A program made the position numbers and the translations under genes. From Planctomycetota bacterium (lineage in GTDB: Bacteria > Planctomycetota > UBA1135 > GCA-002686595): DNA of 64,000 nucleotides. This document shows, one piece after another, positions 42,079 to 51,065 of this stretch. Position 1 is the first letter of the stretch. The number at the start of each line of letters is the position of its first letter. The notes under the pieces are model-generated. The model made no database searches and was not told the DNA's origin. It saw only the letters and a list, made by a program, of their open reading frames with translations. The stretch spans positions 387,511 to 451,510 of the forward strand of contig JADJLZ010000006.1 of assembly GCA_016709875.1 (NCBI GenBank), read 5' to 3'.

Positions 42079-43158
42079 GCGGCGCGGATCTCGTCCATCA
42101 GGCGGTGGAAGTAGCGCAGGTTGTGCAGCGTGAGCAGCATCGGGCCGAGCATCTCCTCGCTGGTGCACAGGTGGCGCAGCACGCCCACGGGGAATTCGCG
42201 GCAGGCGACACAGTCGCACTCGGGGTCGAGCGGCCCCGTGTCCTCGCGCCAGCGCTGGTTGCGCAGGTTGACCTTGCCGCGGCTGGTGAAGGCGTTGTGG
42301 TTGCGCGCGTGGCGCGTGGGCGTCACGCAGTCGAAGAGATCGATCCCGCGCTCGATCGCGTCGAAGAAATCCTCGGGCGTGCCGACCCCCATCAGGTAGC
42401 GCGGTCGGTCCTCGGGCAGGAGCGGGGCGGCGAGCTCGACCGCGGTGCGCGACTGCTCGCGCGACTTCGCCCACGCTGACGCCGCCGACGGCGTAGCCCA
42501 CGAGCTCGTGGCGCAGCGCGTCCTCGACCGAGCGCCGGCGCAGGTCCTCGAACACGCCGCCCTGCACGATCGCGAAGAGCGCCTGCCCGGTCTCTTCGGC
42601 GCCGTGCTCGCGGTGGCGGCGCACGCAGCGTTCGAGCCAGCGCGCGGTGCGCGCGACGGCGGCTTCGACCTGCGTGCGGTCGGCGGGGTCGGCCGGGCAG
42701 TGGTCGAAGGCCATCGCGACGTCCGCGCCGAGCTTGCGCTCGATGTCGATCACACGCTCGGGGTCCAGGCGCACCGGCGCACCGTCGACGACCGAGCGCA
42801 GCGTGACGCCGTCCTCGTCGAGCTGGGCGAGGTGGCCCAGGCTGAAGACCTGGTAGCCGCCCGAATCGGTCAGGATCGGGCCTTTCCAGCCCATGAATGC
42901 GTGCAGGCCGCCGAGGCGCTGCACGATGTCCTCGCCCGGCCGCAGGTGCAGGTGGTAGGTGTTCGCGAGCACCATCGTCGAGCCGACCTCGAGGAGATCG
43001 CGCGGGAAGACGCCCTTGACCGTGCCCTTGGTGCCGACGGGCATGAAGGCCGGCGTGCGCACTTCGCCGTGCGGCGTGCCGAAGAGGCCGCTGCGTGCGC
43101 GGCACTGCGTCGAACGTGCGAGCAGCCGGAACGAGAATCCGTGGCGGCGAAACTCCAT
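42006..43158 (-). pseudogene. tgt: tRNA-guanine transglycosylase, frameshifted
   Basis: Tgt exchanges guanine-34 for preQ1 in Asp, Asn, His and Tyr tRNAs. All parts are present: TDSGGYQVFSL (binding Asp), DCVTPTRHARN (nucleophile Asp), the zinc ligands CDCVAC with a downstream His, and a Tgt-like tail. The frame breaks once near 42463-42466: GGVSVGE continues correctly only if one C is dropped, after which SREQSRTAVELAAPLL follows. The span is 3n+1, as expected for one extra base. The ATG at 43158 starts 11 nt after the ruvB stop. It is either a base-call error or a recent inactivation. Without the extra base the product is 383 residues. Confidence 0.85.
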
Positions 43159-43169
43159 CGGCGGGGCGC

Positions 43170-44228
43170 TCAGGCGAACAGTCCGGGCTCCCCGGCGGAG
43201 CGCGGATCCAGGCCGAGCGCTTCGAGTCCGCGCGGCGTCACCATGCGGCCGCGCGCGGTCTTCTGCAGGAAGCCGCAGCGCAACAGGTGCGGCTCGAAGA
43301 CCTCCTCGATCGTGTCCTCGCTCTCGCCCACGGCGGCGGCGATGGTCTTCAGGCCCACGGGCAGCTCGGGGTTGTGCGCCATCACGCCCAGGATACGCCG
43401 GTCGAGTTCCTCCAGGCCGTGCTGGTCGACGCCCAGGCGCGCGAGCGTCTCGGCGGCGAGGCGTCCGTCGACGCTCTTCGAGCCCGCGACCTGCGCGAAG
43501 TCGCGCACGCGGCGCAGAAAGCGGTTGGCGATGCGCGGTGTGCCGCGCGAGCGCTCGGCGATCAGCTGCGCGCCGCTGTCGTCGAGGCCGATCGAAAGGA
43601 TCGAAGCCGAGCGCAGCAGGATGCGCACGAGATCCTCGGGCGGGTAGGGGACGAGCCGCTCGGCGATCCCAAAGCGCGAGCGGAAGGGTGCGGAGAGCAG
43701 CCCCTCGCGCGTCGTCGCGCCGACCAGCGTGAAGGGCGCGATCTGCAGCGGCACGACGCGCGCGTGCGGCCCCTGGTCGATCGTGAAGTCGACGCTGAAG
43801 TCCTCCATCGCGGAGTAGAGGTACTCCTCGACCGGCGCGGGGATGCGGTGCACCTCGTCGATGAAGAGCACGTCGCCGCGCTTCAACTGCGTCAGGATCC
43901 CGACGAGGTCGCGCGGGCGCTCGAGCGCGGGGCCGCTGGTGGGGACCAGGCGCGTGCCGAGCTCGTGCGCGAGGATGCGCGCGAGGCTCGTCTTGCCCAG
44001 TCCCGGCGGGCCCGAGAAGAGCGTGTGGTCGAGCGAATCGCCGCGCGCCCGAGCGGCCTGGATCGCCACGCGCAGGTTCGAGAGCAGCCGCTCCTGGCCC
44101 ACGAACTCGGTCAGGTTCTGCGGCCGCAGGCCGGCCTCGAGGTCGCGCTCGGCGGTTTCGGCCCCGAGCGGGGCCTTGGGGTCCTCCTCCAGTGCGGAGG
44201 GATCGAAGACGCGCGGGAGCTCGGCCAT
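43170..44228 (-). CDS. ruvB: Holliday junction branch-migration helicase RuvB
   Basis: 352 residues. RuvB is the AAA+ motor that, with RuvA, moves Holliday junctions during recombination repair. Walker A GPPGLGKTSLA (about residues 74-84), Walker B DEVHRI, the sensor/Arg-finger region RSRFG and the C-terminal winged helix (LQKTARGRMVTPRG) are all present. tgt starts 11 nt downstream on the same strand, forming a ruvB-tgt pair. A TATGCT box lies 7-12 nt upstream. Confidence 0.97.
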   Translation of the reverse strand: MAELPRVFDPSALEEDPKAPLGAETAERDLEAGLRPQNLTEFVGQERLLSNLRVAIQAARARGDSLDHTLFSGPPGLGKTSLARILAHELGTRLVPTSGPALERPRDLVGILTQLKRGDVLFIDEVHRIPAPVEEYLYSAMEDFSVDFTIDQGPHARVVPLQIAPFTLVGATTREGLLSAPFRSRFGIAERLVPYPPEDLVRILLRSASILSIGLDDSGAQLIAERSRGTPRIANRFLRRVRDFAQVAGSKSVDGRLAAETLARLGVDQHGLEELDRRILGVMAHNPELPVGLKTIAAAVGESEDTIEEVFEPHLLRCGFLQKTARGRMVTPRGLEALGLDPRSAGEPGLFA

Positions 44229-44697
44229 GCCCGCAGCATAGCGGCGGGCGGAGGAGGGGCGAAGAAGCGGCGCCCGGGCGCTTGACAGGATGCGGGGTGT
44301 GTCCGGACACTAGGCGGCCCCCCCCGGCCCCCCCGGCGTGCGGGAGCGCACGCGAAAGTCGTGCTCTCCGCTCAGCCAGAGCCCTGTCGCGGGAGCGTTC
44401 CGCCACCCAGGCCGCTCGAGCGTCCTCGGTAACTACAATCCATCCAAGGGGTAACACCTGCCCTGCGCATCCCGTCGGCGCGTCCGACGGGCAGCGGCAT
44501 GACACTTGTTCCCCGGTTCCCCAAATCCGTGGGATCCGTGCTCGGCGCGCCCGGCATGGCCCTCCTCGGACCCGTTCCCTACACTCCTTGGCCGCACGCC
44601 GCTCCCACCGCTCGCCGCTCCCCCGTGGCGATCTTGAGGCGGACCACGCTCTCGACTCGATTCCCGAACGCACCTCGGTCAACAGGTGCATCCCACC
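44229..44697. other. Divergent intergenic region with promoter-like and hairpin elements
   Basis: 469 bp with no credible coding frame. Minus strand: TATGCT (44235-44240) faces ruvB. Plus strand: TTGACA (44282-44287) with a weak -10 near 44306-44311. A 12-bp perfect palindrome GTGTCCGGACAC (44299-44310) overlaps that -10. Another -10-like TACAAT is at 44434-44439. A hairpin CCCGTCGG/CCGACGGG (44471-44491) lies about 200 nt before the lipoprotein start. The long leader suggests regulated expression of the large lipoprotein. Confidence 0.5.
44282..44311 (+). promoter_or_regulatory. Candidate promoter with 12-bp palindromic operator
   Basis: TTGACA at 44282-44287 is a perfect -35 hexamer. The exact palindrome GTGTCCGGACAC at 44299-44310 overlaps the -10 zone (weak GACACT, 44306-44311). 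A dimeric repressor bound there would block the promoter of the 1064-residue lipoprotein gene. No regulator gene is adjacent. Confidence 0.4.
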
Positions 44698-47600
44698 ATG
44701 AAGCAGTACTGGTCGGCACTGACGCTCCTCGGCTCGGCGGTCCTCGTCTTCCCGGCGTGCAACAACGGCGGAGGCAGCACGAGCGGCGGATCTTCCGCCT
44801 CGATGGACCTGAACCAGGTCTCGAGCGGCTTCAACCAGCTGCTCCCGCACCAGGCGCTGCGCTTGGACGCCAACGGCAACCCCACTCAGCAGCTGATCTC
44901 GATCCGCACGGACGCGGACCTGCTCGCCAACGTCACCTCGACCAACCCGATCCTGCCGGTGCCGCAGTACCCGACGAGCGCGATCCTGCCCTCGGGGGAC
45001 GTGGGCAACCATTTCGTGTTCGCCGAGTTCACGAGCGACATCGACATCGCGAGCGTGCTCGACGCCTCGCCGGGCGCCCAGGCGAACGGCAACCTCACCG
45101 GCACGGTGACACTCGTCGCTCTGGACCCGACCACGGGCGCGATCACGCCGGTCCAGGCGCGCGCGTTCATCAACGGCTACACCTTCGGCAACTCGGTCAT
45201 CCCCGACTCGAATCCGCCGGCGCTGCCCTTCGAGCAGTGGGCCACACTCGACCCCGATGATCAGAGCGCGACCTTCGGCCGCCCGATCGCGGTCGCCGTC
45301 GACGGCCAGTTCCCGGGCGCGAACTTCCCGGGGGTCGCCCACGACTTCGCGGGCGCCGACAAGCTGTTTTCGCCGCGCACGATCGTCTTCGTCGCGGACA
45401 CCAACGGCGACCTCACCGACAACGAAACCTTCCCGGCCAACCGCGAGTTGCGCCTGCGCATCACCACCGCGGTGCGCAACATGAAGGGCGCCTTCATGAA
45501 GCGCCAGGCGACGGTCACCTTCACGGTCGGCGCGGACGTGCTGCGGCCCGAGGTCGCGCGCACGCCGCCGCCGCTGAACGAGCCGCTCGTCACCCCGAGC
45601 AACGGCACCAGCGGCGTCGACCCGCTGACGAACGTGCGCATCGAGTTCACCGAGGACATCCAGCCCTGGTCGCTCGGCTCGCTGCCCACGGGCGCGCCGC
45701 CGCTGCCGAGCTCCGCGCTCTCGATCACCTTCGGCCCCTCGACCATGACGGTCGCCGTGCCGTTCAACGTGATGCCGATCAGCGTCTATGACCTGACCAC
45801 CTACCAGCTGATCCCGGGCTTCAACTTCCCCGGCGAAGGCCCCGACGTCGCGCAGTGCGGTGTCTTCAACCGCGTCACCATCGGCATCAACCCGCAGCAG
45901 GTGAAGGACCTCGTCGCCAACCAGAACCTGCTCGGCGGCAGCACCTTCTTCGACACGGGCGAGGGCCCGGGTCTGGTGAACGCGCCGGTCCTGCCCGACA
46001 CGATCTACGTCGGCCGCAGCGGCGCGATCCCGGGCCTGTCGGTGATCGACCTCAACGGCTTTGGCCAGTCGACCGGCAACCCGCACTTCTACGACGCGAG
46101 CAACAACGAGGTCCCGCAGGAAGGCGACACCAACTTCCCGAACAACCCGAACCTCGCCCTGCAGGGCGCGTCGCTGATCCCGCCGCTCGTCAAGGGCGAC
46201 TGCACGATCAACGGTGGTTCCGCGGGCGTGTTCACGCTGACCAAGGACTCGAGCCTCAACGACCTGCTCGTGCGCGCTCCGGTCCTGACCTCGATCGGCG
46301 ACATGATGGTCGGCCACTCGCTCGACAGCACGTTCAACAACGGCCCCGCGCCGTTCGGCTGCCAGTCGGGTGGCGGCAACCTGTGCGCCTTCGACCAGAT
46401 CAAGATCCTGAACCCTACGATCAACGGTGCGACCGGCGTGACGCTGGTTCCGACCGGAACCGGTCAGGTGAACGGCACGATCTCGCCTGGCGCCGAGAAC
46501 GTCGTGTGCTGGGCTCCGCACCCCAATCCGCCGACGCTCGCCTTCCCGCCGCTGTGCATCTCGCCCTTCATCGGCGGCCAGGAACCGACCTCGATCGACT
46601 CGCCTGGACTCAACTTCCTCGGCCCCGGCGATCCCTTCGGTGACCCGCACCACACGCCCTTGTCGATCCCGCCCTCGGGCCTTCTGACCCCGGAGCAGAA
46701 CAGCTTCTTCGAAGGGCCCTCGCTCAGCCAGACGCCGCCGAGCAACTGTACGCCCTACATGATCCGCCAGCAGATCGGCCAGTTCCTGTACGTGATCGAC
46801 CGCGGTCGCCAGGAAATCGTCGTGCTGAACTCGAACCGCATGACGGTCCTCGACCGCATCCCGCTCGCGGACCCGACCACGATGGCGATGTCGCCGAACC
46901 TCAACCTGCTGGCGGTCGCGAACCAGCTCTCGGACCTCGTGTCGTTCATCGACATCGACCCGAACTCCGCGACCTTCCACCAGATCGTGCAGGAGACGAT
47001 CGTTGGCCACCGCCCGCGCGGCATCGCGTGGGAGCCGGGCGACGAGGACATCCTGTGCTGCAATGAGTCCGACAACTCGCTCTCGGTGATCTCCGCCGCC
47101 TCGCTCACGGTGCGCAAGACCGTCAGCTCGCAGCTCGACGGCCCCTTCGAGGTCGCCGTCACGCCGCGCCAGCTGTGCTGGGGCTTCAACCGCCAGGTGT
47201 ATTTCGGCTGGGTGCTGAACCGCAGCGGCCGCGTCGCGATCTTCGAGTCGGGCCCCAACACCGTCAACGGCTGGGGCTACGACAACATCATCGGCATCGC
47301 CAACTCGACCTTCAATCAGCCCAAGACGCTGCAGCCCGACCACGTCGACCTCCGCGGCGGCGTCTGGATCGTGCACGAAGGTCCGCTCGACATCGGCACC
47401 GGCGCTGCGCTCCCCGGACAGGAAACCACGGGCGCGGTTTCGAAGCTCGTGATCGAGAGCGCGATCCCCGGCGCCCTGCCGCTCAACTTCCAGTCGCTGA
47501 CGATCCCGCAGTTCCGCGACATGTACCTGGGCGTGCCGGTCTCCCTCGGGGCGGACAAGCTCTCGGGCGTTCCGGTCGACATCGCTTTCGACAACCTGCG

Positions 47601-47892
47601 CAACGTCGCGGGCCTGCCGAACACCCTCTCGACCTTCACCTCGTCGACCTCGATCCCGGTCAACGGCAAGGGCTTGGTGAAGAACAACCCCGGTTGCCCG
47701 GGCATCATCGCCAACAACCACCCGCGCTACATGTTCGTGGCCGTGCCCACGCCGCTCGTCGGCCAGGGTGTCGTGGACGTGATCCGCATCGACCAGAACA
47801 ACTCGCGGGTGGACACCAGCGCGTACCAGTCGGGCACGCAGTCGATCCCGGCCCCCGACGTCCAGGTGCTGATGGACTTCTTCCGGCAGTGA
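44698..47892 (+). CDS. Large predicted lipoprotein with Ig-like and beta-propeller parts
   Basis: 1064 residues. A lipobox ending FPAC puts the modified Cys at residue 21; a Gly/Ser linker follows. Around residues 290-330 is a Big_5-like Ig segment (GTSGVDPLTNVRIEFTEDI). Residues ~690-830 carry NHL/YVTN-like propeller repeats (YVIDRGRQEIVVLN, LLAVANQLSDLVSFID). It is probably anchored to the envelope and exposed outside; binding or scaffolding is inferred, with no catalytic motif. The stop codon lies inside the first copy of a tandem hairpin repeat. Confidence 0.7.
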   Translation: MKQYWSALTLLGSAVLVFPACNNGGGSTSGGSSASMDLNQVSSGFNQLLPHQALRLDANGNPTQQLISIRTDADLLANVTSTNPILPVPQYPTSAILPSGDVGNHFVFAEFTSDIDIASVLDASPGAQANGNLTGTVTLVALDPTTGAITPVQARAFINGYTFGNSVIPDSNPPALPFEQWATLDPDDQSATFGRPIAVAVDGQFPGANFPGVAHDFAGADKLFSPRTIVFVADTNGDLTDNETFPANRELRLRITTAVRNMKGAFMKRQATVTFTVGADVLRPEVARTPPPLNEPLVTPSNGTSGVDPLTNVRIEFTEDIQPWSLGSLPTGAPPLPSSALSITFGPSTMTVAVPFNVMPISVYDLTTYQLIPGFNFPGEGPDVAQCGVFNRVTIGINPQQVKDLVANQNLLGGSTFFDTGEGPGLVNAPVLPDTIYVGRSGAIPGLSVIDLNGFGQSTGNPHFYDASNNEVPQEGDTNFPNNPNLALQGASLIPPLVKGDCTINGGSAGVFTLTKDSSLNDLLVRAPVLTSIGDMMVGHSLDSTFNNGPAPFGCQSGGGNLCAFDQIKILNPTINGATGVTLVPTGTGQVNGTISPGAENVVCWAPHPNPPTLAFPPLCISPFIGGQEPTSIDSPGLNFLGPGDPFGDPHHTPLSIPPSGLLTPEQNSFFEGPSLSQTPPSNCTPYMIRQQIGQFLYVIDRGRQEIVVLNSNRMTVLDRIPLADPTTMAMSPNLNLLAVANQLSDLVSFIDIDPNSATFHQIVQETIVGHRPRGIAWEPGDEDILCCNESDNSLSVISAASLTVRKTVSSQLDGPFEVAVTPRQLCWGFNRQVYFGWVLNRSGRVAIFESGPNTVNGWGYDNIIGIANSTFNQPKTLQPDHVDLRGGVWIVHEGPLDIGTGAALPGQETTGAVSKLVIESAIPGALPLNFQSLTIPQFRDMYLGVPVSLGADKLSGVPVDIAFDNLRNVAGLPNTLSTFTSSTSIPVNGKGLVKNNPGCPGIIANNHPRYMFVAVPTPLVGQGVVDVIRIDQNNSRVDTSAYQSGTQSIPAPDVQVLMDFFRQ

Positions 47893-47949
47893 GAATGCTC
47901 CAGGCCCAGCGGGCCTGAAGTGAGAATGCTCCAGGCCCAGAGGGCCTGA
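47888..47949 (+). repeat. Two tandem 31-nt hairpin repeats after the lipoprotein gene
   Basis: 47888-47918 and 47919-47949 differ at one base. Each contains GCTCCAGGCCCAG followed by GGGCCTGA, so each forms CAGGCCC/GGGCCTG hairpins (47901-47917 and 47932-47948). The gene's TGA is inside copy 1. They may terminate transcription or protect the mRNA 3' end; there is no poly-T, so intrinsic termination is not certain. Tandem duplication of the terminator is the unusual point. Confidence 0.8.
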
Positions 47950-48067
47950 GACGAGTCGTTGCGCGGCGCTCTGGACGCAGTTCCCGGGCGCCGCGCTCAT
48001 TCTAGGGACGTCTCTCCGAGTTCCGCGGATGCAGTCCGGCCCCCGATTCGCTACACCTTCGGCCCCC

Positions 48068-48760
48068 ATGACCGACCCGCGCCAGGTCCGGACGATGTTC
48101 GCGCGCATCTCCGGGCGCTACGACCTGCTCAATCGCGTGCTCTCGCTCGGCATCGACCAGCGCTGGCGGCGGCGCCTGCTGGCCGCGGCGGGGGACGTGC
48201 ACGACAAGCCGGTGGTCGACCTGTGCTGTGGCACGGGCGACGTGAGCCTGTTCCTCGCCCGCGCCGGCGCGCGCGTGGTCGGCGTGGACTTCACGCCCGA
48301 GATGCTCACGCACGCCGAGCGCAAGCGCGTGCGCGGTGCGCAGCCGGGAGTTTTCGCCACCGGCGACGCGCTCGCGCTCCCGATCGGGGACCGCAGCGTC
48401 GCGGCGTGCACGGTCGCCTTCGGCATCCGCAACGTCGCCGACCGCCGTCGCTGCCTGCGCGAGATGCGGCGCGTGCTCGTGCCGGGAGGCCGCGGCCTCG
48501 TGCTCGAGTTCAGCATGCCGCCGGGTCGCTTCACGGGCTGGGTCTACCGCACCTACTTCACGCGTGTTCTGCCGCTCATCGGACGGATCGTCTCGCGCCA
48601 CGACGACGCCTATTCGTACCTGCCGCGCACGGTGCTCGCCTGGCCCGAGCCGCCGGCGCTGCAACAGGAGATGGAGCAGGAGGGCTTCGTCGACTGCGGC
48701 TTCCGGCGCCTGACCTTCGGCATCGCCTGCCTGCACTGGGGACAGGCGCCCGCGGCTTGA
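48068..48760 (+). CDS. ubiE: Demethylmenaquinone/ubiquinone methyltransferase
   Basis: 230 residues, UbiE/MenG family. It methylates the quinone ring in the last step of menaquinone synthesis. Seen: the SAM motif VVDLCCGTGDVSLF (about residues 47-60), a motif II Asp in GVDFTPEML, and GIRNVADRRRCLREMRRVL, the family signature. The gene name menG would fit better if only menaquinone is made. The ATG at 48068 gives the usual N-terminus. The TTG start of the next gene overlaps its stop. Confidence 0.93.
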   Translation: MTDPRQVRTMFARISGRYDLLNRVLSLGIDQRWRRRLLAAAGDVHDKPVVDLCCGTGDVSLFLARAGARVVGVDFTPEMLTHAERKRVRGAQPGVFATGDALALPIGDRSVAACTVAFGIRNVADRRRCLREMRRVLVPGGRGLVLEFSMPPGRFTGWVYRTYFTRVLPLIGRIVSRHDDAYSYLPRTVLAWPEPPALQQEMEQEGFVDCGFRRLTFGIACLHWGQAPAA

Positions 48761-49545
48761 AGCGCCCGCGCGAGCGCGGCGCGGAGGACCCCGCGCCCTC
48801 GCTGGCGCTGGGCTACCTCGCGCTCGTGCCGCTGATCGTGGCGCACGAATGGGGCGCGGGCGCGGATCACCGCGTGCTGGTCAACTTCGCGGCCGTGCTG
48901 CTCGCGCTGCCGCTCGCGCCGCTGGGTCGTGCGGCGCTGGAGGCGAGCTGGGTGATCTACGCGGCGCTGGCGATCGCGAGCCTCGTGCGCCTCTACCGCG
49001 CCGACTACGCTCTCGCGCCGCGGCTCCTGCGCATCCTCGGCGAGGGACTCGGCTTCGCGATCGCGCTCGGTCCGCTGCTCGTCTTCCTGTGCTGGCTGCT
49101 CGGCCTCGCCGGCAGCGCGACGACGCTGCGCGCGGGAGCTCCCGCGCACGTGCCGTCGCTCGCACTCGCCGGGGTCGTGTGCGGCGGTGCGGCCTTCGAG
49201 GAGATCGTCTTCCGCCTCGGCGTGCTGAGCATCGCCTACCTCGCGCTGCGGCGTCTGCTGCTCCTCGCGCGCGCACCGACGAGCGTCGCGGACCGCAGCG
49301 CGGGAGCGCTGGCGGTCGGGGTGTCGGCCGTGGTCTTCGCGCTCTCGCACCTGGATGCGGTCGTGCGACCCCTCTTCGGGCCCGGCGGAGAGCCCTTCGA
49401 CGCCGCGATCTTCACCTGGCGCGTCCTGGCTGGCATCCTGCTCGGCATCCTCTTCCGCTGGCGCGGGATGGGGGTGGCCGCCTGGGCGCACGCGCTCTTC
49501 AACCTGGCCCTCTCCATCGGCGCCGGACCGGATGTCTTCCTATGA
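48757..49545 (+). CDS. CPBP-family intramembrane glutamic protease
   Basis: 262 residues with several hydrophobic helices. The CPBP motifs are in order: EEIVFR (EExxxR), FALSHLD (the FxxxH pair) and AHALFN (HxxxN). The family cleaves prenylated or membrane substrates in related systems and includes immunity and maturation factors. The TTG at 48757 overlaps the ubiE stop (TTGA), and the ATG of ubiX overlaps its stop (ATGA), so it is embedded in a quinone operon. A link to isoprenoid substrates is inference. Confidence 0.85.
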   Translation: MKRPRERGAEDPAPSLALGYLALVPLIVAHEWGAGADHRVLVNFAAVLLALPLAPLGRAALEASWVIYAALAIASLVRLYRADYALAPRLLRILGEGLGFAIALGPLLVFLCWLLGLAGSATTLRAGAPAHVPSLALAGVVCGGAAFEEIVFRLGVLSIAYLALRRLLLLARAPTSVADRSAGALAVGVSAVVFALSHLDAVVRPLFGPGGEPFDAAIFTWRVLAGILLGILFRWRGMGVAAWAHALFNLALSIGAGPDVFL

Positions 49546-50183
49546 CGCGCTTCTTCGTCGGCATCACCGGAGCGAGCGGGCACGCCTACTCCGACGCGCT
49601 CGTGCGCGCGCTCGTGCGCGCAGGCCACGAGGTCGACCTGTGCGTGACGCCCGCCGGCGCGAAAGTGCTGCGCCACGAACTGGGCATCGAGAGCGGCGAG
49701 GGCGGTCGCGAGCTCGCGCGCGCACTGCCGGAGTGGTTCGGCGCGCAGAGCGCGCGCTCGCTGCGCGCCTTCGCTCCCGACGCGATCGAGGCGCCGCCCT
49801 CTTCGGGCACGGCGCTGACCGGCGCGGTGATCGTCTGCCCGTGCAGCATGGGCACGCTCGCGCGCGTGCGCGCGGGTTTCAGCTCGAACCTCGTCGAGCG
49901 TGCCGCGGACGTCGCGCTCAAGGAGGGCCGCAAGCTCGTGCTCGTGCCGCGCGAGACGCCGCTCTCGGAGATCCACCTGGAGAACCTGCTGGCGCTCGCG
50001 CGCATGGGCGCCGTCGTGCTGCCCGCGATGCCGGGCTTCTACCACCGGCCGCGCACGCTCGAGGATCTCGTCGCGCACGTCGTGGGCAAGATCCTCGACC
50101 GCCTGGGCGTCGAGCACGCCGGCGCACGCTGGAAGGGCACCGAGGAGCCGCCGGCCGAGCGCGGCACGGATCCTCGGGGCTAG
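49542..50183 (+). CDS. ubiX: Flavin prenyltransferase UbiX
   Basis: 213 residues. It makes prenyl-FMN, the cofactor that UbiD-type decarboxylases need. It has the N-terminal GITGASG FMN loop and CSMGTLARV. UbiX-like proteins also serve the futalosine menaquinone route. Its start overlaps the protease stop, and ubiA begins 9 nt after its stop, so the set is probably one transcript. No ubiD is in the window. Confidence 0.93.
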   Translation: MTRFFVGITGASGHAYSDALVRALVRAGHEVDLCVTPAGAKVLRHELGIESGEGGRELARALPEWFGAQSARSLRAFAPDAIEAPPSSGTALTGAVIVCPCSMGTLARVRAGFSSNLVERAADVALKEGRKLVLVPRETPLSEIHLENLLALARMGAVVLPAMPGFYHRPRTLEDLVAHVVGKILDRLGVEHAGARWKGTEEPPAERGTDPRG

Positions 50184-50192
50184 GAGACGGAC

Positions 50193-51065
50193 ATGTCGCG
50201 CGTCGCCGACTACTTCTCGCTCGTGCGCTTCAGCCACTCCGTCTTCGCGCTGCCCTTCGCGCTGTGCGGTGCGTGGCTCGCCGCGGGCGGGGTGCCCTCG
50301 CTGCGCACGCTGGCCCTGGTGATCTTGTGCGCGGTCGCCGCGCGCACGGCGGCGATGGGCTTCAACCGCCTCGTCGACGCGCGAGTGGACGCGCGCAACC
50401 CGCGCACGGCTTCGCGCGAGATCCCCGCCGGCCGCGTGGGCCGTGGCGCGGCGAGCGCGCTGGTACTCGCCAGCGCCGCGGTCTTCGTCGGCGGGGCCTG
50501 GGGGCTGAACGCGCTCGCGGGCTGGCTCGCGCTGCCGGTGCTCGCGGTGCTGCTGGGCTACAGCCTGATGAAGCGCGTGCATTGGAGCGCGCACCTCGTG
50601 CTCGGCCTGGCGCTCGGACTCGCGCCGCTGGGTGCCTGGATCGCCGTGCGCGGCGCGATCGACGCGAGCGTCGCGCCGGTCGTGTGGCTTGCGGCGGCCG
50701 TGCTCTCGTGGGTGGCGGGCTTCGACCTCGTCTACGCCTGCCAGGACGCCGATTTCGACCGCGAGAGCGGCCTGCACTCGATCCCCGCGCGCTTCGGCGT
50801 CGCGCGCGCGCTGCAAATCTCGGCCCTGCTGCATGCGGGCACGATCGCGGCCCTCGTGCTGGTCGGCTGGACGGCCGGGCTCGCGTGGGGCTGGTGGGCG
50901 GCCCTGGCACTGGCTGCGCTGCTGCTCTTGTGGGAACATCGGCTCGTGCGGCCCGACGACCTCTCGCGCGTGAACATGGCCTTCTTCACGCTCAACGGCT
51001 GGCTGGGTGTGCTGCTCTTTGCGGGCCTGGCGCTCGACCTGTGGATGCGCGGAGGCCGCGCGTGA
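50193..51065 (+). CDS. UbiA-family prenyltransferase
   Basis: 290 residues, about eight membrane helices. The Mg/prenyl-diphosphate motifs are present: NRLVDARVDARNPRT (about residues 56-70) and ACQDADFDRESGLHS (about 185-200). The enzyme attaches a polyprenyl tail to an aromatic acid, in either ubiquinone or futalosine-menaquinone (MqnP-type) synthesis. Given the ubiE-ubiX context the second is more likely. GGAG lies before the ATG. The next gene's GTG overlaps its stop (GTGA). Confidence 0.92.
   Translation: MSRVADYFSLVRFSHSVFALPFALCGAWLAAGGVPSLRTLALVILCAVAARTAAMGFNRLVDARVDARNPRTASREIPAGRVGRGAASALVLASAAVFVGGAWGLNALAGWLALPVLAVLLGYSLMKRVHWSAHLVLGLALGLAPLGAWIAVRGAIDASVAPVVWLAAAVLSWVAGFDLVYACQDADFDRESGLHSIPARFGVARALQISALLHAGTIAALVLVGWTAGLAWGWWAALALAALLLLWEHRLVRPDDLSRVNMAFFTLNGWLGVLLFAGLALDLWMRGGRA

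Noticed and set aside
42460..42480. Programmed frameshift in tgt
   Set aside because: There is no slippery heptamer or downstream pseudoknot near the site, and tgt is not known to use one. A one-base error or mutation is simpler.
41797..48108. A 2103-codon open frame on the minus strand covering tgt, ruvB and the lipoprotein gene
   Set aside because: It arises because stop codons are rare in very GC-rich DNA. Its sequence is low-complexity Arg/Ala/Gly, and it is antisense to a well-supported lipoprotein gene. Only the tgt-derived part within it is real.
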